A DNA stretch of 64,000 bases from Alistipes sp. (GCA_017629145.1 JAGBXR010000034.1:1-64000); one strand, 5' to 3'. Positions 17,092-26,578 are shown, counted from the stretch's first letter. A program made the numbers and translations. Notes: generated by a model not told the origin, from the sequence alone.

Positions 17092-18462
17092 TTACTTCAT
17101 CTCGGCGAAGTACTTATAGAAGTATGGCAAAGTCTCCAAGCCCTTGTAGAACTGGTCGAGACCGTAGCTCTCGTTAGGCGAGTGGATAGCATCCTTCGAT
17201 AGACCGAAGCCCAAGAGGATAGACTTGATGCCGAGGATGTTCTCGAAGCCCGAGATGATAGGAATCGAGCCACCAGAGTAGAATGGCAGAGGAGTAACAC
17301 CAAATGTCGTCTCCACAGCCTTCTCCGCAGCCTTGTATGCTGGCAAATCGGTTGGCGACACATAAGGTGCACCACCGTGCAAGAACTGAACATCTACCTT
17401 CACGCTCTTTGGAGCAATGCGACGGAAGTGCTTCTCGAAGAGTTTTGCAATCTTCTTGAAATCCTGGTTAGGAACAAGGCGCATCGAGATCTTGGCGTAT
17501 GCCTTTGATGGGATAACGGTCTTTGTACCCTCGCCAGTGTAACCGCTCCAGATACCATTAACGTCGAGTGATGGACGGATACCTGTACGCTCCATAGTTG
17601 TGTAGTCGATCTCGCCCTCTACATCGCCCAAGTCGAGAGCCTTCTTATACTCTGCGAGTGAGAATGGGGCCTTGTTAAGAGCCTTGCGCTCGGCCTCCGA
17701 GAGGATACGAACATCGTCATAGAAGCCAGGGATAGTCACGCGGCCAAACTCATCGGTAAGCGATGCTACGAGGCGCGCAAGAACATTTGCTGGGTTGGCA
17801 ACAGCACCACCAAACAGACCAGAGTGCAAATCCTTATCTGGACCTGTAACCTCCACCTGCATATATGTCAAACCACGAAGACCTGCTGTGATTGTAGGAG
17901 TATCGAGGCCAATCATCGATGTATCAGAAACAAGGATGATATCGGCCTTGAGGAGCTTCTTGTTATCGGCGCAGAACTTGTAGAGGCTTGGTGAGCCAAT
18001 CTCCTCCTCGCCCTCGAGCATAAACTTCACGTTGCAAGGCAATGTGTCGGTTGCGACCATAGCCTCGAAAGCCTTGGCGTGCATATAGAGCTGACCCTTA
18101 TCGTCATCAGCACCACGACACCAAATGCGACCATCGCGAATCTCTGGCTCAAATGGATTTGACTTCCACTCATCGATTGGGTCCTCTGGCATTACATCAT
18201 AGTGACCATATACGAGCACAGTCTTTGCCTTTGGATCGATAATCTTCTCGGCATATACCACTGGGTTACCCTCGGTAGGCATAACCTCTGCACGGTCAGC
18301 ACCCGCCTTTACCAAAGCTGCAGCAAGCCACTCGGCGCAGCGTACCATATCCTGTTTGTGAAGCGAAGGCTGTGCGCTGATTGATGGGATGCGCAACAAG
18401 TCGAAAAGCTCCTCCAAGAAGCGCTCTTTGTTTTGCTGAATGTAGTCGTTTGCAAGTTTCAT
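17092..18462 (-). CDS. M20-family dipeptidase
   Basis: A 456-residue cytosolic metallopeptidase (no signal peptide). Zinc ligands of the M20 family are visible: VLVYGHYDVMPED (His and the catalytic Asp two residues on), WCRGADDDKGQL (bridging Asp), and MLEGEEEIGSPSL (general base Glu and ligand Glu). A dimerisation lid follows (about 190-350) containing TGPDKDLHSGLFGG. The closing HSPNESYGLDQFYKG holds the last His ligand. It resembles the carnosinase/CNDP-like dipeptidases of about 450-460 residues. It probably trims dipeptides from peptide uptake. It stands 56 bp downstream of glmM on the same strand. Confidence 0.92.
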   Translation of the reverse strand: MKLANDYIQQNKERFLEELFDLLRIPSISAQPSLHKQDMVRCAEWLAAALVKAGADRAEVMPTEGNPVVYAEKIIDPKAKTVLVYGHYDVMPEDPIDEWKSNPFEPEIRDGRIWCRGADDDKGQLYMHAKAFEAMVATDTLPCNVKFMLEGEEEIGSPSLYKFCADNKKLLKADIILVSDTSMIGLDTPTITAGLRGLTYMQVEVTGPDKDLHSGLFGGAVANPANVLARLVASLTDEFGRVTIPGFYDDVRILSEAERKALNKAPFSLAEYKKALDLGDVEGEIDYTTMERTGIRPSLDVNGIWSGYTGEGTKTVIPSKAYAKISMRLVPNQDFKKIAKLFEKHFRRIAPKSVKVDVQFLHGGAPYVSPTDLPAYKAAEKAVETTFGVTPLPFYSGGSIPIISGFENILGIKSILLGFGLSKDAIHSPNESYGLDQFYKGLETLPYFYKYFAEMK

Positions 18463-18518
18463 AAGCGTATTGTTTTAAGGTTTTAATTATATAGTTCTGT
18501 CTGTTATACAAGCCGAAA

Positions 18519-19910
18519 TCAGGCTTTACAAATTTGTTCTATCTCGGAAATAAAACGCTTCGCCAAAGCATCGGCCTCATCCATACTTTTCGCCTCGGTA
18601 TAGATGCGGATGATAGGCTCGGTATTCGACTTGCGGAGGTGTACCCAATTCTCGGCAAAATCGATCTTTACACCATCGATATCATTGACTTTTTCACCTG
18701 AATATCTTGACTTTATCTCGCGCAAGATCTTATCCACATCGATACTTGGAGTAAGTTCAATCTTGTTCTTTGATGCATAGTACGCCGGATATGTCTTACG
18801 CAACTCTGACATCGTCATATCGAGACCTGCAAAATAGGTCAAAAAGAGTGCAACACCGACAAGCGCATCGCGACCATAGTGCAACTCGGGATAGATAACA
18901 CCACCGTTACCCTCGCCACCGATAACCGCAGCCGTATCCTTCATCTTCTTCACCACGTTAACTTCACCAACTGCCGCCGCCGAGTATGAGCAACCCTCGT
19001 AGCGTGATGTGACATCGCAGAGTGCGCGCGATGACGAAAGATTCGATACGGTATTACCCTTGGTGTGACGCAACACATAGTCGGCAACAGCCACCAACGT
19101 ATACTCTTCAACAAACATCTCGCCATTCTCCATAACGAACGCCAAACGATCAACATCGGGATCGACAACAACACCGAGGTCGGCACCCTCACGTCGAATA
19201 ACCTCCGAAATCTCGGTCAGGTTCTCGGGGAGCGGCTCTGGATTATGAGCGAACTCACCCGTAGGCTCGCAGTTAAGCTCCACAACCTCGCATCCCAACT
19301 GACGTAGAAGCTCGGGGATAACAACGCCACCAACCGAGTTGACAGCATCAACAACAACCTTGAACTTACGCTTACGCACAGCCTCCACATCAACAAGCTT
19401 GAGGGCCAAGACCTGCTCGATATGTCGTTTGTTGAAATCTTCACGCAATATGACGTGTCCGATTTCGTCGATGGTAGGATAGTTGTAGTCGCCATCCTCG
19501 GCCATTGCCAGAACCTCCTTACCCTCGGCATCATCAAGGAACTCACCACGCTCGTTGAGGAGCTTCAGCGCATTCCACTGTCGTGGGTTATGAGACGCGG
19601 TGATGATGATACCGCCATCGGCCTTATGTGTAATTACGGCCATCTCCGTACCAGGCGTCGTACAGAGACCCACATTGATAACATCAACACCAACGCCGAG
19701 GAGTGTACCCTCAACGAGGCTCTCGACCATCGAGCCCGAGAGTCGGGCATCGCGACCTACGACAACCGTAATTCTGCGACCCTCGTTCTTGCGCTTAATC
19801 AAACGCGCATAGGCAGTCGTAAACTTTACGACATCGATTGGTGTGAGGTTTTCGGCAGGAGCACCGCCAATAGTTCCACGTATTCCAGATATAGATTTGA
19901 TTAGTGTCAT
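18519..19910 (-). CDS. glmM: Phosphoglucosamine mutase
   Basis: A 463-residue alpha-D-phosphohexomutase. The active-site phosphoserine lies in GGIIITASHNPRQWNALKLL (S106). The metal loop DPDVDRLAFVMENGE carries the DxDxDR motif, and the sugar-binding loop GGEGNGGVIYPELH and the phosphate-binding end LRKSNTEPIIRIYTE are complete. It interconverts glucosamine-6-phosphate and glucosamine-1-phosphate for UDP-GlcNAc, peptidoglycan and lipid A. Length fits GlmM. A PMM/PGM role in addition cannot be excluded from sequence alone. A -7 box at 19960-19967 gives a leader of about 46 bases. Confidence 0.9.
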   Translation of the reverse strand: MTLIKSISGIRGTIGGAPAENLTPIDVVKFTTAYARLIKRKNEGRRITVVVGRDARLSGSMVESLVEGTLLGVGVDVINVGLCTTPGTEMAVITHKADGGIIITASHNPRQWNALKLLNERGEFLDDAEGKEVLAMAEDGDYNYPTIDEIGHVILREDFNKRHIEQVLALKLVDVEAVRKRKFKVVVDAVNSVGGVVIPELLRQLGCEVVELNCEPTGEFAHNPEPLPENLTEISEVIRREGADLGVVVDPDVDRLAFVMENGEMFVEEYTLVAVADYVLRHTKGNTVSNLSSSRALCDVTSRYEGCSYSAAAVGEVNVVKKMKDTAAVIGGEGNGGVIYPELHYGRDALVGVALFLTYFAGLDMTMSELRKTYPAYYASKNKIELTPSIDVDKILREIKSRYSGEKVNDIDGVKIDFAENWVHLRKSNTEPIIRIYTEAKSMDEADALAKRFISEIEQICKA

Positions 19911-19959
19911 AACACCCTAAATTTTGTAAAATTCGACTAAAACATTTTGCTATTTCTGA

Positions 19960-19967
19960 CAAAATTA
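19960..19967 (-). promoter_or_regulatory. -7 element of glmM
   Basis: Minus-strand TAATTTTG matches TAnnTTTG. No strong -33 was found. Confidence 0.5.
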
Positions 19968-20018
19968 TTAATTTTACGCGAATATTAAAAATAAATAGAG
20001 CAATAAAATATTTTCGAT

Positions 20019-20894
20019 ATGCGAACGATACCCTCTTCCGAGCTGATTATCAATGAGGATGGCACTATTTTTCATCTTCATCTTCGCCCTGAACAAATCG
20101 CCGATATAGTGATTCTTGTTGGCGATCCAGGTCGTGTAGCTATGATTGCTGAATATTTCGAGAAGCGAGAGTGTGAAGTCTCAAACCGCGAGTTCAAAAC
20201 AGTCACCGGCAGCTACAAAGGTCGCCGTATGACCGTACTCTCAACAGGTATCGGCATCGGCAATATCGACATATGTGTTACGGAGCTGGATGCCCTCGCA
20301 AATATTGACTTTGCAACACGCCAGGTCAAGGATGAGTTACGCCAACTCACACTCGTACGACTCGGCACATCAGGCGCAATACAGCGCGATATCGAGGTAG
20401 GCAATGTTGTGTTTGCTCGCACCTCACTCGGCTTCGACGGTCTGCTATCATACTACGAAGGTCGCGACAGCGTGTGCGATTTGGCGTTGGAAGAGGCATT
20501 TACCCACCACACCAACTGGTACTCAAAGCTGCCTGCACCCTACTTCGTAAATGCAGACGACTCACTATTCGAGCTATTCAAGGATTCGGTTGTCGAGGGT
20601 ATAACCATCGCGGCACCAGGATTTTACGCTCCACAGGGTCGCTGGGTGCGCCTCGCGCCACACGACAAGCAACTCAACGAGAAGATCGAGAGCTTTAGCT
20701 TCGAGGGCCGCCGCATCACCAACTTCGAGATGGAGGGCTCGGCACTCGCAGGTCTCGCCGCACTTATGGGTCACCGCGCAGCAACCATCTGCACAATCAT
20801 CGCCCAGCGCGTAGCCAAGGATGCCTGCACCGACTACAAGCCATTTGTGCGCCGTATGATTGAGACAGCGCTCGACAAGCTGGCAACCATTTAA
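20019..20894 (+). CDS. Nucleoside phosphorylase (uridine phosphorylase-like)
   Basis: A 291-residue PNP/UDP family protein. Phosphate-binding motif DIVILVGDPGRVAMIAEYF near the N-terminus, STGIGIGNIDICVTELDALA (the GxGxxxxxI/E segment), VRLGTSGAIQRDIEVGNVVF (phosphate loop with GTSG), and NFEMEGSALAGLAALMGHRA (ribose-binding Met-Glu) are all present. It cleaves a nucleoside to base and ribose-1-phosphate in the cytosol. Uridine preference is suggested by the overall layout but not proven. It is divergent from glmM and sits 50 bp upstream of dnaN. Confidence 0.88.
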   Translation: MRTIPSSELIINEDGTIFHLHLRPEQIADIVILVGDPGRVAMIAEYFEKRECEVSNREFKTVTGSYKGRRMTVLSTGIGIGNIDICVTELDALANIDFATRQVKDELRQLTLVRLGTSGAIQRDIEVGNVVFARTSLGFDGLLSYYEGRDSVCDLALEEAFTHHTNWYSKLPAPYFVNADDSLFELFKDSVVEGITIAAPGFYAPQGRWVRLAPHDKQLNEKIESFSFEGRRITNFEMEGSALAGLAALMGHRAATICTIIAQRVAKDACTDYKPFVRRMIETALDKLATI

Positions 20895-20944
20895 TTGAAT
20901 TTAGATTAATCGAAATAAACAATAAAAGTAAAACTATAGCAAAT

Positions 20945-22072
20945 ATGAAATTTACAGTATCAAGTTCAGCACTTTTGTCGCTGCTCGCAACAACCGGTAA
21001 GGTTATCAGCAGCAAGAATACACTCCCCATCCTCGACTACTTCCTCCTCGAGCTCAAGGGCGACGAGCTTACAGTTACAACTTCAGACCTTGAGACAACG
21101 CTCATCGGTCACTTGCGCGTCGACAATGTGGAGCGCGAGGGTGTTATCGCTGCACCAGCAAAGCTTATGCTCGACTCGTTGAAGGAGTTCCCCGAGATGC
21201 CTCTTGAGTTCGACGTGAACGACTCAACCTGGGAGATTCGCGTTAAGTGGAACAGCGGTTCACTCTCTATCCCTGGTGCAAGCGCTGTTAGCTACCCAGC
21301 AATGCAGACTATCGGTGCAGAGCACAAGGAGATTTTGCTCGACGTAGATATGCTCATCTCTGGTATCAACAAGACCATCTTCGCAACTGCCGACGATGAG
21401 CTTCGCCCCGTGATGAATGGTGTATACTTCAACTTCGAGGTAGGCAAGCTCACATTTGTAGCAACAGATGCACACAAGCTCGTTCGTTCAGTTGCCGAGT
21501 GCGCAGATGTAGACTTCAACTCATCGTTCATCCTTCCAAAGAAGCCAGCTAACCTACTTAAGGGTGTATTGCTCAAGGAGGAGGAGCCTATCCGCGTTAC
21601 GTTCGATGCCAAGAATGTTGTCTTCGACCTCAAGAACCACAAGCTCGTTTGCCGTCTTATCGAGGGTAACTACCCTAACTACAACGCCGTAATTCCCACA
21701 GCGAACCCTAACCGCGTTCTTGTTGACCGCGTAGAGCTCGTCAACGGTATCAAGCGTGTTGCGGTATGTTCTAACCCCACGACAAACCTTATCCGTATGG
21801 ATATTGCTGGCAACAAGATCAGCCTCGCAGCACAGGATATCGATTTCTCGGTATCGGCTAACGAGACTATCTCTTGCAGCTACGAGGGTCAGCCAGTAAC
21901 TATCGGCTTCAAGTCGACATTCCTTGTCGAGATTCTCTCGAATATCGACACTCCTACTGTACTCGTAGAGCTTGCCGACTCAACTCGCGCAGGTGTCTTC
22001 AAGCCAGTATACGACGATAAGCACGCAAGCGATGTGCTTATGCTCCTTATGCCAATGATGATCAACTCATAG
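20945..22072 (+). CDS. dnaN: DNA polymerase III beta sliding clamp
   Basis: A 375-residue protein with the three repeated clamp domains. It opens MKFTVSSSALLSLLATTGKV with SSKNTLPILDYFLLELKGDE, the standard first domain. FATADDELRPVMNGVYFNFE and FVATDAHKLVRSVAECADVD mark domain 2, and PVYDDKHASDVLMLLMPMMI the C-terminal strand of domain 3. It forms the ring that tethers polymerase III to DNA. Next gene downstream is a DEDDh exonuclease, giving a replication/repair flavour to this block. dnaA is not adjacent. No replication origin features are evident. Confidence 0.96.
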   Translation: MKFTVSSSALLSLLATTGKVISSKNTLPILDYFLLELKGDELTVTTSDLETTLIGHLRVDNVEREGVIAAPAKLMLDSLKEFPEMPLEFDVNDSTWEIRVKWNSGSLSIPGASAVSYPAMQTIGAEHKEILLDVDMLISGINKTIFATADDELRPVMNGVYFNFEVGKLTFVATDAHKLVRSVAECADVDFNSSFILPKKPANLLKGVLLKEEEPIRVTFDAKNVVFDLKNHKLVCRLIEGNYPNYNAVIPTANPNRVLVDRVELVNGIKRVAVCSNPTTNLIRMDIAGNKISLAAQDIDFSVSANETISCSYEGQPVTIGFKSTFLVEILSNIDTPTVLVELADSTRAGVFKPVYDDKHASDVLMLLMPMMINS

Positions 22073-22302
22073 TTTTGGCATAACTGGGAAAGATGCACCA
22101 TCGGTACAATTGCCTCGAGTGTGAATTGCGCTATGCGTATTCCATTCGCGGCAATTGCTACCCAACAGCATATCGACCCTATACAATAATGTTGGGGAGG
22201 CGATGAGCAAAGGTTGGATGCACTATCACCGACCTCGCCTTCGCCCAAAGCACCTTGCGCAAAGCAGGGTGAACTCGTATATGAGTTTAAACAAGCGATG
22301 CT
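22073..22302 (+). other. 230-bp intergenic region between dnaN and the exonuclease gene
   Basis: No open reading frame of note. It holds possible short pairings (GGCGA against TCGCC around 22200-22245, and a small hairpin AACTC-gtatat-GAGTT at about 22272-22287, just before the exonuclease start). No TAnnTTTG box was found. I cannot assign a role. Confidence 0.3.
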
Positions 22303-23067
22303 ATGAACTTAAAACTTAAAAGGCCAATAATATTTTTTGACCTCGAGACCACAGGTATCGACACCTCTAACGATCGTATCGTGGAGATTTCGATGGTAAA
22401 AATTGGTGTCGACGGAAGCAAGGTGGTGAAGACTCGCCGCGTAAATCCCGAAATGCCCATCCCTGCAGAGGCAACAGCCGTACACGGCATCACAGACGAG
22501 GATGTTAAGGATGAGCCAACATTCCGTCAGATTGCCAAGTCGCTGGCGCAGTTTATCGAGGGTTGCGACTTCGGAGGATTCAACTCCAACCGCTTCGACC
22601 TGCCTATGCTCGTTGAGGAGTTTATGCGCGTAGGCGTGGATGTCGATTTCAAGCGCCGCAAGTATATCGACGTGCAGAACATCTTTCACAAGAAGGAGCA
22701 ACGCACATTGGTAGCAGCCTACAAGTTCTACTGCGACAAGGATCTGGAGAATGCCCACTCTGCCGAGGCCGACACACTCGCCACATACGAGGTACTGGAG
22801 GCGCAGATTGGTCGCTATGGTGATATCGGCGAGACGGTCGAGGAGCTTGCGGAGTTCTCTACGCATTTCGAGTCTGCCGACTTTGCTGGACGCATCGGCT
22901 TCGATAGCGAGGGCTGCGAGATATTCACATTCGGCAAGCACAAGGGTTGCCGCGTCGAGGATGTCTTCAATGCCGAGCTAAGCTACTACACCTGGATGAT
23001 GAATGGCGACTTTCCGCTATACACCAAGAAGGTGATTACGGACATACGTCTGCGCTCGAAGAAGTAG
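22303..23067 (+). CDS. DnaQ-like 3'-5' exonuclease with ExoX-type C-terminal domain
   Basis: A 254-residue protein. The DEDDh exonuclease domain (1-170) shows Exo I IFFDLETTGIDTSNDRIVEI, Exo II FGGFNSNRFDLPMLVEEF, and Exo III with H-x4-D in NAHSAEADTLATYEV. The C-terminal 60 residues (IFTFGKHKGCRVEDVF, then YYTWMMNGDFPLYTKKV) match the small domain found at the end of exodeoxyribonuclease X-like proteins (DUF3820-like). This is a repair or proofreading nuclease rather than the polymerase III epsilon chain alone. It follows dnaN on the same strand after a 230-bp gap and precedes the LysM gene by 36 bp. Confidence 0.88.
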   Translation: MNLKLKRPIIFFDLETTGIDTSNDRIVEISMVKIGVDGSKVVKTRRVNPEMPIPAEATAVHGITDEDVKDEPTFRQIAKSLAQFIEGCDFGGFNSNRFDLPMLVEEFMRVGVDVDFKRRKYIDVQNIFHKKEQRTLVAAYKFYCDKDLENAHSAEADTLATYEVLEAQIGRYGDIGETVEELAEFSTHFESADFAGRIGFDSEGCEIFTFGKHKGCRVEDVFNAELSYYTWMMNGDFPLYTKKVITDIRLRSKK

Positions 23068-23103
23068 GTCACAGACCAACACAATATTGCATATCAATAG
23101 ACT

Positions 23104-25074
23104 ATGAGAAAAATAGGTTTGCTGATGGCATCACTGATGCTCTTGGCCTCTATCGTTGCGAAGGCTTCAGAGCCTTCGAGTGTTATCGTTGCTGTCGATG
23201 GCAGGAACTACTACCTGCATACCGTAGTGCGTGGCGACACATTGTATTCGCTGTCTAAAGCCTACGAGGTTACGACCCAGGAGATTGTGGATTGCAACGA
23301 GAACCTCACAGCCTCAACACTCAAGGCTGGCAACAAGCTGCTCATACCCTTCAAGGAGCTCTCGTCACAAAACAAGAGCCACGAGGATAATAAACGCTAC
23401 CGTATACACACTGTGGAGGCTGGCGAGACTCTTCACGCCATTGCACGTTCCTACAAGATAGCTATCGCGACACTCATCGAGGACAACCCCGAGGTGGATG
23501 CCGAGCATATGGCTATCGGCACACAACTGCGTATACGTCGCTCCGAGATAGGTTATACCACAACGAGCGAGATAGACACCGAGCAGCAGAAGCGCGAGGC
23601 AGATACCGCAAACGAAATACCTGCGGAGAATACTCCGAATGTGACCACAGAGCACTCTTCTACGAATAACACATACGTAGTGAAGCCTGGCGACACGCTC
23701 TACTCGCTTGCTCGTCAGTACAACCTGTCATCACGCGAATTACTCAAGCTGAACAACCTCAAGAGTCAGCGCGATATAGTTGTAGGTATGACGCTTATCG
23801 TCGGCAGCAGCAAGAGCGAAGCATCGAACGAGCTGAAGAATGAGGCTCCAGCATCGACAAAACCACAGAAAAACGACGAGGCGGAGCAGCCTGCTGCCAT
23901 CATCGATGAGCAGCACGCCTCAACCGAGGAGCACGACATATTTGCTGGTGGCGAGTATCAGGGCGATGTCAATCCTATGGATGTGGAGTTTATGCAATTG
24001 GCACAACACCACACGCTCAAGGTGGCCCTTATGCTTCCTTTCCACGTGCGCGACAACAAGATTAATCCTAACTATGTAGACCTCTACAAGGGTGTTCTAC
24101 TTGCTATGGAGGATCTCAAGGAGGAGGGTTACTCTATCGACCTTGCAGTATTCGACACACGCAGCAGCGCATCAAACATTGCAGATATCGTAAACTTTGA
24201 GCCTGGATTTATGGATGCCCAACTCATCATTGGCCCAGTACACGAGGATGAGTTGCGCCACGTACTCAGCCACGCCGAAGCCAACGAGGTCCCCGTAGTC
24301 ACACCTCTGGCCGATATCGAAGCCCTGCGTAGCCCTGTGCTCTTCCAGCTTCAGGCCGAGGAGTCACATCGCTTCGATAAGGTAATGGACCTCTTCGACG
24401 GAACGTACGAGGTAGTAACCATCTATGCCACAAGCAACGACTGGGACTACGCCACAGAGATAGCCTCGAAGGTTGGCGATTTGCCACGCCGAGGTTTAAA
24501 CTATGTCTTCGACCGCGAGTCGTTCTTCTATGAGCGTGGTGCCGATGGTGCAAATGGCGAGGAGGTTATTATGGAGGAGTTGATGCGCACCGCAACAAAG
24601 AAGCTATTCGTTGTCGTAGCATCTGACGAAACCGACGTAGACCGTATCTTGACAACACTCTCGTCTACCAAAGCCTCTATCGCAGGCCGAGGTTTGAGCT
24701 ACGGAAACTACACCGTAATCGGCAACCGCAAATGGTTGAATATGAAGAATATCGACCGTCAGTCATTCTTCAAGAACAACGTATTGTTCGTCGTTCCATA
24801 TCACGCCAAGCGCAACGACGAGACCATCAGACATTTCGATGGCCGTTATATTGAGGCATATGGCACACTGCCGTCGATGTTCGCATACAGAGGCTACGAT
24901 GCAGCTATGATCTTCTGTCGCAAGATGTTCTCGGGTCTCGACCCGAACATCAGCGAAGAGTACTTCTGCCCTCTTACCACGCCATACCGCTTCAGCTTCG
25001 AGGATGGCATCTACGTGAACACCGAGTGGACTACGGAGCACTACCACACTAACTTTACCATAGAGTCGAGATAG
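23104..25074 (+). CDS. Triple LysM protein fused to a PBP1-like periplasmic binding domain
   Basis: A 656-residue exported protein (signal peptide MRKIGLLMASLMLLASIVAKA). Three LysM domains bind peptidoglycan: 37-83 (HTVVRGDTLYSLSKAYEVT), 99-145 (HTVEAGETLHAIARSYKIA) and 191-233 (YVVKPGDTLYSLARQYNLS). After an acidic linker, residues about 300-650 form a type-1 periplasmic binding fold (LKVALMLPFHVRDNKINPNY, DAQLIIGPVHEDELRHVL, VTPLADIEALRSPVLFQLQA), as in LivJ-like proteins. The combination is known in Bacteroidetes, but its ligand is not known to me. It lies 2 bp upstream of rex and is likely in one transcript with it. Confidence 0.9.
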   Translation: MRKIGLLMASLMLLASIVAKASEPSSVIVAVDGRNYYLHTVVRGDTLYSLSKAYEVTTQEIVDCNENLTASTLKAGNKLLIPFKELSSQNKSHEDNKRYRIHTVEAGETLHAIARSYKIAIATLIEDNPEVDAEHMAIGTQLRIRRSEIGYTTTSEIDTEQQKREADTANEIPAENTPNVTTEHSSTNNTYVVKPGDTLYSLARQYNLSSRELLKLNNLKSQRDIVVGMTLIVGSSKSEASNELKNEAPASTKPQKNDEAEQPAAIIDEQHASTEEHDIFAGGEYQGDVNPMDVEFMQLAQHHTLKVALMLPFHVRDNKINPNYVDLYKGVLLAMEDLKEEGYSIDLAVFDTRSSASNIADIVNFEPGFMDAQLIIGPVHEDELRHVLSHAEANEVPVVTPLADIEALRSPVLFQLQAEESHRFDKVMDLFDGTYEVVTIYATSNDWDYATEIASKVGDLPRRGLNYVFDRESFFYERGADGANGEEVIMEELMRTATKKLFVVVASDETDVDRILTTLSSTKASIAGRGLSYGNYTVIGNRKWLNMKNIDRQSFFKNNVLFVVPYHAKRNDETIRHFDGRYIEAYGTLPSMFAYRGYDAAMIFCRKMFSGLDPNISEEYFCPLTTPYRFSFEDGIYVNTEWTTEHYHTNFTIESR

Positions 25075-25076
25075 AA

Positions 25077-25727
25077 ATGGCAAATATTGAGAATACGACC
25101 ATTCCAGAGAAGACCATTGAGCGTCTCAGCGAATATCGCCGTACACTGCTTAAGTGTCACGCCCACGGTATTACACACATCTTTTCGCACGTGTTGGCAG
25201 GTATGCACGGCATCACAGCTGTACAGGTGCGACGCGACCTTATGCTCATAGGCTTTTCGAGCGATACGAAGAAGGGCTACGACGTACGTGTGCTCATCAA
25301 CTTCATCGACAATATCCTCTACAGCGAGCAGCCTATGAATATGGCTGTAATCGGTATGGGTCACCTCGGTCAGGCCGTTACCAAATATTTCAACGGCAAG
25401 GGTCTTAAACTACGCATCATTGCCGCCTTCGATATCGACGAGCGCAAGGTGGGCGAGACCATCGATGGCATACCCTGCTACCATATCGATGAGTTTGAGA
25501 GCCGAGTTTCGGAACTCGACTTAAGCATTGTTATCGTGTCGTTGCCAACATCGTCGGCAGCATCGCTGGTACTGCCTATCATCAACTCGGGTATCAAGGG
25601 TGTGCTGAACTTTACATCGGCACCTCTAAACTTTCCGCAGGGCATTGTCGTTGAGAACTACGATATCACTACCCTTTTGGAGAAGGTTGCCTACTTCGTG
25701 AAGGTCGCCGAGGAGAACAACAACTAA
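25077..25727 (+). CDS. rex: Redox-sensing transcriptional repressor Rex
   Basis: A 216-residue protein. The N-terminal winged helix (about 10-80) includes IPEKTIERLSEYRRTLLKCH and GITAVQVRRDLMLIGF, the DNA-binding part (Rex usually has QVRKDLSYFG here). The C-terminal Rossmann domain starts MAVIGMGHLGQAVTKYF with GMGHLG at 93-98, followed by FDIDERKVGETIDGI. Rex senses the NADH/NAD+ ratio and derepresses fermentative and respiratory genes at high NADH. It starts 2 bp after the LysM gene and ends 13 bp before the FAD synthetase gene, so the three probably share a transcript. No Rex operator was searched for in detail. Confidence 0.93.
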   Translation: MANIENTTIPEKTIERLSEYRRTLLKCHAHGITHIFSHVLAGMHGITAVQVRRDLMLIGFSSDTKKGYDVRVLINFIDNILYSEQPMNMAVIGMGHLGQAVTKYFNGKGLKLRIIAAFDIDERKVGETIDGIPCYHIDEFESRVSELDLSIVIVSLPTSSAASLVLPIINSGIKGVLNFTSAPLNFPQGIVVENYDITTLLEKVAYFVKVAEENNN

Positions 25728-25740
25728 TCGTATAGTAAGT

Positions 25741-26508
25741 ATGCAACTACACCTCGGTTTCGACGATTTCCCAAAAGATGTAGCCACGGTAGTCACCGTT
25801 GGCTCGTTCGACGGCGTACATCTGGGCCATAGAGTATTACTCGACAGAGTAAAGCAGCTTGCCACACGACTCAAGGCCAGAAGCGTTGTTGTCACCTTCG
25901 AGCCACATCCACGCATTGCTATGGGACGTGCCGAAGGTATGGGATTACTGACTACTATCGAGGAGCGCGCTGCACTGCTTGCCGAGGCAGGCATCGACTA
26001 TGTTGTCGTAGCACGTTTCGATGAGAAGTTCCGCAGTCAGTCGTTCGAAGATTTCGTGCGCGAATCGCTCGTCGGCAAACTCTCTATGCGAGGACTTGTC
26101 GTAGGCTACAACCACCGTCTCGGTCGTGGTAACGAGGGTCGCTATGAGACACTACTACCAATTGCCAAGGATTGTATATTTGAGCTTGAGCGCGTGGAGC
26201 AGTATCTGGCTACAGGCGCAAAGGTGAGCTCAACTGTGGTACGCGCAGAGCTTAACAGGGGCAATCTATGCCGCGCAGCAGAGCTACTGGGACATCCCTA
26301 TATAATATATGGTATAGCTAACGAGGGCAAGATAGAGCTCACAAACGAGCATAAACTTTTGCCGCCTGACGGCAGCTACCGAGCAACAGTATCGCGTGGC
26401 ACAGATAGTCCAGCACTCGAGACGTTGCTCCACGTCGATGGAGTGAGCCTTACACTCTCGGAGCGGATAGATGGAGTGTTGACTGTTGCATTGCACGACA
26501 GAGCTTGA
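25741..26508 (+). CDS. FAD synthetase family protein with a degenerate riboflavin kinase part
   Basis: A 255-residue protein. The N-terminal nucleotidyltransferase domain (1-190) is intact: TVGSFDGVHLGHRVLLDRVK with HLGH (27-30), VVTFEPHPRIAMG, VGYNHRLGRGNEG, and the ISSS/T-like motif as KVSSTVVRAEL. This half adenylates FMN to FAD. The following riboflavin kinase domain of RibF should start LGRPYxxxGxVxxGxxxGRTxGFPTAN. Here LGHPYIIYGIANEGKIELTN replaces it, the PTAN motif is missing, and the domain is only about 60 residues instead of about 125. RibF proteins are usually about 310 residues. Kinase activity is therefore doubtful. Confidence 0.85.
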   Translation: MQLHLGFDDFPKDVATVVTVGSFDGVHLGHRVLLDRVKQLATRLKARSVVVTFEPHPRIAMGRAEGMGLLTTIEERAALLAEAGIDYVVVARFDEKFRSQSFEDFVRESLVGKLSMRGLVVGYNHRLGRGNEGRYETLLPIAKDCIFELERVEQYLATGAKVSSTVVRAELNRGNLCRAAELLGHPYIIYGIANEGKIELTNEHKLLPPDGSYRATVSRGTDSPALETLLHVDGVSLTLSERIDGVLTVALHDRA

Positions 26509-26537
26509 CATAACTCGAAATAGTCGCAAAACAGAAA

Positions 26538-26578
26538 TCCCACGGTATGCATTGTTGCTATCGTGGGAATTGTTTTAT
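26538..26578 (+). terminator. Probable terminator after the FAD synthetase gene
   Basis: Stem TCCCACG/CGTGGGA (26538-26544 with 26562-26568), then ATTGTTTTATT on the plus strand. It overlaps the worn end of repeat copy A. Confidence 0.6.

Noticed and set aside
22073-22302. Possible structured RNA between dnaN and the exonuclease gene
   Set aside because: Only short, scattered pairings. No promoter or terminator defines a transcript.
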